DNA of 64,000 nucleotides, from assembly GCA_030737835.1 (NCBI GenBank), contig CM060856.1:6805442-6869441 (forward strand). The letters are read 5' to 3'. Source of the stretch: Acorus gramineus (taxonomy: Eukaryota > Streptophyta > Magnoliopsida > Acorales > Acoraceae). Made by a program: the position numbers and the translations under genes. Below are positions 35,201 to 47,200 of the stretch, piece by piece; positions within the stretch are counted from its first letter, which is position 1, and each line of letters opens with the position of its first letter. The notes under the pieces were generated by a model that was not told where the DNA came from, ran no database searches, and saw only the letters and a program-made list of their open reading frames with translations.

Positions 35201-38200
35201 CACAGAATATACCATTATAAGGTACTGAAATATGAATTGAGGGTCACAAAAAAGTCAAGAAAAAGCATACCCAGCTTGTTAATTCCTTGACCACAAGCTT
35301 GCAAACATCACGGATGGAAGTTAATATAGCAAGATGGGAGCTAACATGAATATTATTTGATGCATTCTCATATAAACTCTTGAAAGCCTGTCTCAACATC
35401 AAAAAAAAAGGGGCCATGAATACCAATCTAGCATGAAAAAAAGACAGCCTAAAACTAAGGCAAATGCTTACCTTCTGAGCTACAGCCAAAGCTGCCTCAT
35501 CTCGACTTATGGATCTGAGAATAATCTCAGGCACTTCAGCTATGATTCCCTATACAGAGTTAATAAAAATAGAACTTTAAATGTGAAATAATATGAACAA
35601 TAAGAGATAAAACTAGAAAAAGGTAAATGGACTTACTGGAATTTCCGCATCTTGTATGTCTTTGGCAATCACAGTTTCCAACTAAAAAAAAAAGGAAATG
35701 CTTAACATCAATGTAAAACAGTGAAAGGGTAAAAAAACGACATATAAAACTCGGGTAGAGTAAAATGGATAAACACCAGATTGTCAAACAGTGATGCACC
35801 TCGCCATAACAAAAGAGCACACTATGCACACACAATAAACTTGGAGACTCAGAGACGTTTAAAAAAACTAAATTTTATACATTCTCCTTTGAGAAAGTGC
35901 AACACCAAGTTCTCAGGCATTAAAATTCATTCAATGAATTATGTTGACGTAAAGGAGTAGGATTATCTGATGTTTGATCAATTGCATTCCGGCACAGGTA
36001 ACATTGACTCCCTATACACATTAATAAAAAAGATGCAAAAAACTAGCAGTTTAGCCAAATAAGGGTAAAAGAGGCATTCACATCTTGTTAATCATAGTGA
36101 TAAATGTCATAAAATTTTCTGGGTAAAGGACCGAACACATTTTGTAATTCATTGATTATGGCTAATAGATAGATGTGAAATCCTTTTTTCTATTCGAAGG
36201 TGACATGCCCACAAAATTTATTAATGAGATGAACCACCCAAAACACAAACAAGAGCAAAATGGTAAGAAGATGAGAGGGCTTTCTCAGCCAAAGAGACCA
36301 AAAAATACTCAGTTGTCCATGTTACCCTGCCACAATACTTGATCATTAACTGAAAATACACACTTGCGCTTTCCAATTAATTAGTCATCATCCTTCATGT
36401 CAATCTCGTGGCTACATCCATTCTCTCTTCAATTCAACAGTCAAAATAACCCCAAAACCAAACATCTTAGTGAGTGTTGAAGGAGAAACAGTTCACAAAA
36501 ATACACATTACACACTACACTGCATCTATCCTTCACTTCGGAAAAGATAACTGGAATTACGTATACAAACATACAGGTACTAATAAAATGTTTACAATGG
36601 AATTTCTTTTAAAGATAAAACTTATCTACATAATAACAATATACATCGTATATTCAAAGTGGGCTACCTTCTGAGCTACTATTTGATACTTCTCAAGAGC
36701 GTCCCCAGTTGTCAGTAATTGTTCAGGTATTGAAATTCCCAAACGTTCAGTAGGGGTTGTAGGAGAGAGCTGCACAACAGATCCCAATTCCTAGTGCCAT
36801 ATTGAACAATATGTCAACATAAAGGGAAGTCATCAAAGGAAGGCTAAAACAATGTAACACTTTGCACTCACTTTCACCACACTCGACATTTCCACCAAAT
36901 TCAAATCAGAAGTTACAACAGTTGGTGGAAATGGAGAAGCAACAGTACTGATCTCGGCAGCATTCTGGATCACACCATCACTGATCCCAATGTGTGCCGA
37001 AGTGCTATGCAAAAGTAAAAATTTGTTGAAGTCAAACGAACAATGTTCTCACATGGACAAAAATAAAAAAGATTATCTTGGGCCATCAAAAAAGACCTCA
37101 GAAGTTGTGTTGGACCAGGTTCCATGTCTTCAGAAATAAGATCCAAGGACTGTGTGCCAAATCCAGGGGTCACTTGTGCAGAAGAGAAGAGAGTTGAGTT
37201 GAGCCGATTTGGACTTGAATTATATCCACGGGGTCCAGAAGAACCAGTTAAACTTCCAGATGAAAGAGGTTGAGCATTCAAGGCACTTGAACTCTGGCTT
37301 GGCTGGTTTTGCCAGGGAAACCTAACAAAATCCTAGCACAATTTAAAAAAAAAAAAAAACATAGTGAGCTAGAATGGACTAAATACCAACTCAAGTGGTA
37401 AAAATAAAAAATCAATTTTAAAAAAAATTAGGAAGGCACGCATGTTACATCATAAACTCTTTGTTGAGCAGCAGAGAGCCGGCCAGGTTTGGGGCGAAGT
37501 GCTTCTGGTACTCGTGCAAAGCCTTGGGCATAAGGATTGGCATCATAGAATGCCGAGGCATTTCTCTTATTCTTTCTGATGGAAAGTTGTGATGCTATTT
37601 CTCCATCAATAGCAAGCAAGGCCTGTAATTAAATATAAAAAGCAACTGAACATTCAGCCCATCCCATCTGGAATTCAAAACCAAAGTGCCTAAGAAATGA
37701 ATGAAATGAATGCTTCACACTCATTAAATTCAGGTTCGATAAGGAAAATAACATGGTTTGGAATGCCCACTAAAATTTACTTGCAAAGCAAATATACAAA
37801 AAAATGAGATAAAGGAATCTCCTAAAAAGTTGTAAATGTATCTTGATGCTACAACTGTCTCAAATTAACAATTGAAATTATCACGTCATTAACAATTGCA
37901 CTTACATCACATAAGTTTATTTTTCAATGTTTTAGATCGCATAATCAACATCAACAACGTATATTTCGCAACTGATGCATACCATTTCTGTCATCTAAAA
38001 TCATACCAGATTATAGTTAAACATGTTGCAAGTTATAAATTTATCATTTAGTTCCTAATTTCAAACAATTATAGATATTTATATCTGTTGTTCCCATCAT
38101 TTAGGCACAGAAGTATAACATGTTTTTTTTTTCAAACTAAAGTATAATACATGTTAAGACTAAAGAAAAACAGGCACCATTTATACTGGACAATATAGAA

Positions 38201-41200
38201 TTACTTTCAACCGTATTGTCCAACACTAATGGGTATCAGGTTAATATCTATAGGTATCAAATAATACCTCACCAAAATTGACACATTCGTGTCCCACTAC
38301 AAGTATTGTATCAATTTGTCCAAAATATGACAACTATTAATATGAAAATTTTGTAGACAAAAAAAAAATTGACAGATAAAAAGACAAAAACTACCTTATC
38401 AGTTGTTGCTTGTTCAATGATTGCACAACCCAAATCAAGATTGTCATTGGTTATCAGCTGAACTGTTTGTTCAAGAAGATCACTTCCAACATTTAGAGTC
38501 TGAAGCAAACTACGGAGGTTATTTGACAGTGCTGTGCGGAGAAGTTCCTAGCAACATAATAAAAAAACATTGTTTTTTTTAATAGTGAAATAGACAAAAT
38601 CACACGTCTGACATATAAATTTCCCAGTGAAGTAGTTCTAATCAGAGATCCAACATAGCAATATTAGTAGAATTAAGAAACCTTGCAAGAAACATGAGCC
38701 AAGCTTCCAGCTAAGCTGGCCACCATGAGATGTGAAGCATTAAATATGCGATTTTCATCCGCCTCCAAAGCATAGTCCTACAAGTTCAATTCATTGTTGT
38801 TAGGACTACATATACTTTACAAAATCATTCGGACATATAAGGAACAAGAAGCTCAATAAGTAACCTTCGGAACAAGTTCCTTGGTCGTCTGGCTTGCTAT
38901 GGAAACACTCCGTTGTACAACAGGTGTAACAATATCCTTAATGGCCCTATCCATTGCTATGGGAACAATCCTGTTACACTCCAGTGTTAATAATATCAAG
39001 TCTTTCCAACAAGGTAGTTCAGCCACACAATGCCAAAAAAGTATAATAAAATCTGGAAAAAAAAAAACTAAGACGCTTAAAAAAACAAAATTAAATTAAC
39101 CAAACCTCTGGAATGGTAAGCCCAAAGCATTCAGCTTTTGATTGATGACAACATGAATCCCCATGTTCGATATTGGTGACAGAAGCTGCCAACCAAAGAA
39201 ATTTACTCAGATACCCGAATTACTGAAAGAAATTGGCCGAGGAAGTGATCAAGTCCTTCATTCTCAAGGGGTCAGAGAGAATATTAATTACCTGACTAGC
39301 AGACAGTGGTGACTGGGATGGACTAACTTGAGACATTGCTGGCCCAGGAGGAATGCGTTCCGGCAACCCTATGCTTCCCAACTTATCATCCTCCATTAAA
39401 GTGCTTGAAGCAAGATGATGAGGAGCAGTGTACTACAACCACCCACAAAAAATAAGTGAAAATTAACAAGGATAGAAGCCATATTTCTTGATTGAGACTT
39501 CCTAGAATCACATTCTAAATGAGCACAAACCTGAGTTAGCAAATTTGAATGACTACTGGGACGAGATGCACTAACAACCTCTGGTTGAATCTCAACTTGA
39601 TTCAAAGTTGATATCATTCCTGTGTTGTCAGCAACAACTGCTGGTTGAGATGCGGCAATATCTTTGTTTGAGAAATCTGGATTTCCTTCCACTTCTCGGA
39701 TGCGATCTTTTAGGAGCGAAGTGGGTTTGACATCCTTCATATCCACACCAAGATTCTTAAATAGAACCTATAATTTTAGGGGAAAATCAGTACAGAAGTG
39801 CATATATAATAGAGAATTGCATTAAATCCACAGATGGGTGTCAGGGTACTATATATGGCTACGAGGAGCAATAGCATATTTGTAATGAATGATGGCTGAC
39901 CAGTCAGGTCATGACCTAATAACTATTCAAGGTATAGGTCTGTTTGTCATTACACAAGCATATGAGTGGAAGAGATGATCCTTCATATGAATGAACGAAG
40001 ACAAGTAATAAGAGGATAGCATATACCTCTATGTCAAATTTCAGGTTCATTTTAAGGTTTGGAAGAGCATAGATCTCAACCAGCAAACCAAGGATGCCCA
40101 TGGTCCAAGGATTCGGAGGTTGATAAGCCAGGCTGGATTGGCACGGTTCCAAAATCTGCAACGACATCACAATATATCACAATAAAAAAAATATTCTAAT
40201 TTGAAAAACCTAGCAAAGCAAATTTATGAAGAGGGGATAAAAGAACCTTTGATGTAAATGGGATGACAGCAATCATTAGCCCCTTCTCATATGCCTGGTC
40301 ATATATGGACATCAAAATGATTAAGAGTGGATGCATCGCATATTAAAGAGCAGAGACGTGTAACACTATACGAAAGAAAATCCACAAAAAATGCAATAGG
40401 AAACATCTGACAAATATATCTTTCATACAGGAGACTACCACTTATCATTCATTTATGTTTATATATTCTTCAAAAATAATAGATCATTTTTTTAGGAGAA
40501 CAGAAAGTAAGAAGTAAATCAAACAAACAAGAGCAAAAGCACACAGTAGGCTACCTCATTGCAAATGTAACACAGGACCAAACATAATTTACAAAATTAA
40601 TCCGACAGAAGTCTGAAGCATATTAAATCAAATTTTTGACAAAAAAAAAATAGAGTTGACAGTAAATTTGATTATACACACACATATACATACACACCTT
40701 TCCCTAAAATTGCAAAACCTATTTCACACACCTTTCTCTAAAATTGCAAAACCTATTTCAAATATGCCAAAGAATATACAAATATATGATGAACAACACC
40801 ATATCTAAAAAAGAAAAAAAATACAGATCCACAAATCAGAACCAAGATGAAACTACCTCTATTATTAGAGCTTTTGGATCAATTTCTCGGGCTCTGAGTG
40901 CCTGGTTTCTTCCAATCGTGAACTTCCCAAGCCAGCTACCAAGATTTTTAAGTAAAGATCGCTCTTCTGAACTGGATTTTATTAGCTCTGATCGCAATAA
41001 AACCTAAAAAGAAAGGAATAATATTAGCTCTGATCGCAATAAACACGAGTACATGTATAGGAACAAACCTTGCAGTTCTCGTAGGTTGCTTTAACGATTT
41101 CCTTATTTAATGATTTCGAATTAACCTTCTCCAAAAACTTTAAGTACAGGTCATGAAAATTTGGTTCAATGCTTGCTCTGCAAAAAAAACAAAATCAAGA

Positions 41201-44200
41201 AGAGGTTTTCCATTAAAGGGATACAAGAACCTTAAAACTAAATGACTATGAATAGTAGCATATTATGCTTTGTTCACATGCGTATGGCGAATAGCCAACT
41301 CAAAGGCATTTACCTAAATTACATACTTAGGTCTCATCAATAATACGGTGGAAACCATTAGTATTTTTATTCACCCTAGCTGGTGCCCAGACAACTCAAA
41401 GAATAAACTTACACACCTCTTCATCACAATATACTGTGCAAACCATGGATAATACTCCTCTTTCAGAATCTCAATAAACTCTTTGGCTTTGGCATCCATA
41501 TTTGTCGCAGATAAATTATTAATCATGAATAGTATTTTGTCTTGGATCTCCGATGCTGGAGCCTGCATTTAAAAAGGAAAACAAAAGCTACATTTCAGAT
41601 AAAATAGAATAGAATAATAAAAGCTACATTTTGTCTTGATATCAACAATGATATCAAACAATTAAGCTACATTTCAAATAAATAGAATAATAAAAAAATA
41701 TACAGCAAGGAACAAAAAGCATGTTTATTCAACTTGTGTCACTCCTATAAAAATTCTCTAATAAAGAATAGCATATGAGATACCTCTATTGGAGTGTCCC
41801 TTCTTTCAGCTGCTGCAACTAGTGTTTCAATGTTTAAAGCAGCTCCAAACCCTGTGCTGTAGGAGTGTTGTCGACCTAAAAATTGGGATAGAAAAAAGGT
41901 AAACAAATAACCCAGGTCAATTCAATATAGGTGAAGAACAAATTAACTTAGATAGGATTTCCCACTCAACCACCTGCAGGGGTTATTCCGCGAGTAGAAC
42001 GCAGAAAACCAGACGATGATGAAACAGAAAGTGGAACACTAGATGCAAGTGATGAAGATACGGACTGAAGGGATTGTGAGGCAATTGCCTGTACCAACAA
42101 AATTATAATAAGGGAATTAACGGAGCAGTTATTGTGCATATTCAATGAAGCAGTAAACATAAACAAAATATCATTTAAATACCTTCTGATTACTGATTAT
42201 ATCAGCACCCAAAGAAACAAGTGATGGTTGCCCAGCTGGAGATGAAGGCTTCATATAATTCACAGAAGCAACAGTTGATTTAGCCCTGTCTTCCAGGAAA
42301 CCATGATGCCTTGGCTGGACCATCGTAGAAGAAGAGAATTGCTGCCCAGATTGCATTGTTCCAGAGTTCATAAGCTGCCATAATATTTCAGATTCCTGAG
42401 GGAAAAACATAAATTCTATCCACCAAAAAGTTCTTCTAAGAGACATGGATGGGTAAAAGATGGGAAAACTGTTTAGAAATATTACTAAACAGAGATATAA
42501 GACACATTGGATTTTGCAAGAAATGGTAACTGCAGAATTCTGATATGATCCTCACAATTTTCAAGAAACTCGGGTGAATGGACCTAGTAATTTTATGGCC
42601 ATAAAAAGGTATAATTTCAGACTAAAAAAATAATAACATATCTAGGCAGTGAATGATGGAATAAAAATACTTACACAACATAAAAAGAGAAACATACATA
42701 ATATATATCTCATCACTACTCTGAAAAATGAATTAGATCTTATCGTAGAAACAACTTTGAAACAGAACAACCAAACCATGAAAGTAAAATTTCATTGGCC
42801 TTGCCAACAAATACTCAGAAAATGTTATAAAGTATTGGAAAAGGTGAAGAGTTTTACAGACGTTAAAATGCTGTCACTTGAATTTTGTAAATGCGTTTTT
42901 TATGCCACAGTTATATTCTAAAGCTCCTCATTCTGTACAAAAATGCATCTACGCTTTGTCCACAAATTCAATCACAAATTTCAATCGTTTTATGCCCAAC
43001 ACAATGGGACACAAGATTTGAATTTTATCAAAAATAAATTGTTTGGGTTGAAGAACCATCTTTGGTTCTCCATTATGCCTCAGGGACAGACCCAGAATGT
43101 CATAAATTTTATTAATGCAATAAAATTAATCTCATTTTTAAAAGATAAATTTCACAAGTAAAATGTAAACATCTGGTTCAAACCATACCTCTTCTGTAGT
43201 GGCATTTGCAGAGCCTTGGTGATCAATGGAGGCATTGTTGCCACCATTTGATTCTGACTGACTAGATGAAATCCGTGCTAAAGCTCGTTCAATGAATGAA
43301 ACAAGCTCTACATGAGTGCTACGCATGTGAGATATCTGCAGAATATGGTTGCAGTACTGTGGCCATTCTACCAAACGATCAACAAACTGCTCCAAAGCCT
43401 TGGCACCAAACATGAACATCTGCAAGCAAACAAAAAATCATCATAATACAAAGCCTCTATTATGAGCATATAATAGTGTTGTAGTGATAAACACTAACTT
43501 TTGAATCAACAGATTTACGCAATGCATCCAAAACAGCACGCAGAGCTACACCGAGGGTAAGATGAGTAACAAGCTGGTGTTTTATAAGGGAACCTGCAAC
43601 AACACCAAAAGGATCATATGGGTAATGTCTACATAGAGGGGTACATATAAACAAAGGTGATAGAAAAATTTAACCAAAGCAGATATACTAAGAAACACAA
43701 TATGTAAAATTAAGCACAGGAGAACAACCGACCCCAGAGGGGAGCAGCATCAATTCTAAAAACACGCAAAAAAATGACATGATCAGAAGCGACACCATCA
43801 TTTTTCTCACAAACTCTATTAACAAGCCACTAACAAGTCAGGTGATATATATTCTCTCACAATAGATCGACACCCTGCAGGTGTATCAATATCCAAGAAT
43901 TATTTGACAAAGGACACATTAAAATTTAAGTTTACATGTGTTAGGTATTGCATAAATGCAATGTTCTAATGGTAAAATGCAAGAGAATCTTTCTCAACCT
44001 GTACAGACTGACAGGTTAATAAAGAATTTATTCTCCCTTTGTATATGAAGAGCTGACAAATTTGTTACTGCTTAGCACCTGCCTAGGTGTCCTCTGCCTT
44101 GGGCTGCTAGGTGTCCACCTAGTGCCCAGACCCAGGACCCTAACTTGTAGAGATTGGCTTGTTATTTTTTTATTTTTTTGAAGCAAGGTAGGAACATTTA

Positions 44201-47200
44201 TTAATTAAAAGCCCCCGAACAAGTGAAGATGAGGGATCTCCTAACAAAATAAAGATAAATGATACATAAACTCGATAAGGGACAATCTCCCAATCGACTT
44301 CAGCACGAAACGATTAATTCCTCACAAACCAAGAATGACCCATAATAGAAGAAGGATTATCCACTTGTAGAATCATCATCACTTAATCCTTTAGCATATA
44401 TGAAATTTGTGCCCAAATGTTCTCCAGATATACCCTCTTTTTTTGAAATTTACTTTCATTTCAAGCCAACCAAATACATCAACAAACCACTTGAGGAATT
44501 AGCCATTGAAATTTTGCTTCGTTACTACGATCACCTTTCTTCCTTCTTTGATGGAAAAGATTTCACATCTCATCAATATCAAGGAAACAACAAGTAGAGC
44601 CAATTGCCTTCCTTACCAAGTTCCAAATTTTCTTAACAAACAGGCATCGAAAGAACAAGTGATCCCTATTCTCCTCGGCACCCCTACAAAGTATACAAGT
44701 AGCATCACTATCACTAGCCCATTTTGATCGATTGATCTTGGTGAGGACTTTGTCTAGGGAAAGAAGCCACATAAAAGCTCTTATTTTCAAAGGCACAAGA
44801 ACCCCCTAAATAATATTGTTTGGCTTTTGAATTTGCACTCTCTCCCTATTTTAATAAAATGAGGGCGGCAGCCTGCTGTTTCCATCAAAAAATAATTGTT
44901 TGGTTTGTTATCTTTTATTCTTCAAAAACCCAAATCCCTTCCCATTTTGGTGCTGCCTAGGCGCTCATATAGTCATTAGGTTCCCCCGGCACACGACAGA
45001 GACCTGATGCCTTCGTAAACATTGTATCTATGAGAAATCTAACGTTGTTACATTCATAAAACAAGAAAACACCCTGCATATAGCATCCATTTTCATTAGG
45101 ATTTCGCATTCTTGTGATCTTAAAATGTATAATTTATATCATGTTCATCTATGAATAAATATAAAAAATGAACTAATTTTTTTAATCTATCTATTAAAGA
45201 AATCAGAAATCCATGAACTTTGCAAGCTATCATCTTACCCACAAACTTACAACATGCTGTTAAAATCAATGTGTGTCATTCTTGAGATTACATCACATGT
45301 TATAAGCTGGAGATTTCAGTTATGTGAATAGAAAATGGAGGAGAGAATACAGAGCAGAATAGTTGGAATATTGTAAAATTTGGACAAATTATATATCTAA
45401 CACAACAAAATATAAGGAAGAAGCCATAATGGCTAAAACCCTCACCAAAAAGAACAGATACAATTTTAAGCTGCATTTCAGGATACTTGGGGAAGAATTT
45501 GTACTCCTCAAATAGGTTGTTAATCATGCATTCAAAGATTGCTTTCTCCCTGTTAACACATTAAAGATCTGAGTGAGTCAACAATCATGTGATCAAGGTC
45601 AAACTGTGTGGTCAGATGCAATATGCCAGAATGTATGTTATGCTAAAACAAAATATAAGATCAGCGCCAATTCGTCTGATAGAACATTTAATGCTAAATA
45701 CACATGCAGCATCCCAAGTCTAGTTCCTCGAACATGGAGAGAGTGATCATGGGCTAAAAATATAAAATCAGTGTCAGCTGCATTTGATAGAACATTAATT
45801 GCTAAATGCACATCCCAAGTCCAGCGCCTCATACATGGAGAAAGTGATACATAGCAATGGCATATAATGTTTCTCATGCTGAAAAATGTTACCTTTTTTC
45901 AGAAGATTCTTTAAAGCGTGCAAGCATCTGAACCATCCCTTCAATTGACAACTGCCCGGAAAACATTTGATGAAAATATGCATTTGCCACTATTTCTATA
46001 TTGTCTGAAGATCCATCAGTTGGTGGTGACGAGTCTGATCCCCCAGCACCTTGCATCATTGGGTTGAAATGCACAGACTCAACTTGCAACTTCTTCAATT
46101 CCTCAGGAAGTTGATCTGACATAAGCTGCCCAGTTTGAGCTTGCAGAACCTGCCAGATGTATGTGAACCACATGATTAAACAATGATCATCAATATAAAA
46201 CGAAGGGTGTCAGCAAATCTAGAAGAAGTTTACAGAAGCAAAACCTTGAAAAAAATTGAACTTGCATCCTGATAAACATTGATAAGAGCACTAGAATGTT
46301 GGTTAGGATTGGTTGATAGATCTGCTGCACCATCCAATGGAATTGCTTTTAAGAATTTGAGGCAATCCTGTAAAGGAAATAAAACCCTACTTAAGTATTA
46401 CACTTAAAAAATAATAATATCTTCTAGCAGAAAAGGAAACAAAAGAATATCACCTCAAAGAAAGCATCCTTGTATGCACTTAGATTTTCGTAAATCCATT
46501 TCTCAAGATTCACATGCTCCATCCGGAAAGCAAAGGCAGCCAATTTTATACTGAAATGAAAAGGAGCTGTATCCAATACTGATGCCAGAATCTGTGAGAC
46601 AAAAAAGAAACAGGAAGATCAAATAACAATACAGAACTAAAAAATGTGAAAAAAGTTTGTATTTACATTAATGAAAATCCAACATATGATTCATTAAGTT
46701 GATGAAACCTACACTTATAGAGGCAAGAATAATATTGCTTAAGTAGTTTCTCCATATCAAAAGTATTACTTTTCATTCATGTTAAGATGGAAAAAAAGGG
46801 ACCAAACAAATCCAAATTGGTGCAAGTTAGGCATAAAAAAACAATATGTAAACAGGTGTAACAATTAGGAAGACCGTTTAGAAAATGTACCAAGTTTAAA
46901 CTTATGTGAAAACTGGACAAAATCTAATGAAATTACATTGAGGTAAACAACTTAGAAGCTAATAAACGATAAAACAGATCAGAATTAATTATTAGAGTGA
47001 GAAAATGATCTTCAGAACCGCAGGAATTTTAATTATAAATTCTACAAGACGAGGTGGTTTCACAAAAAAAAGTTGTTTAGCAACAAGGAAAATTTATGTA
47101 TTTGAAGGTCTGTACCTTAAATTCTTGGCAAAGATCTGAAATTCTCGAGATAATGTCTGGGTTGGTAGCATGGGCATCTATGAATCCCCACAAGACAAGA

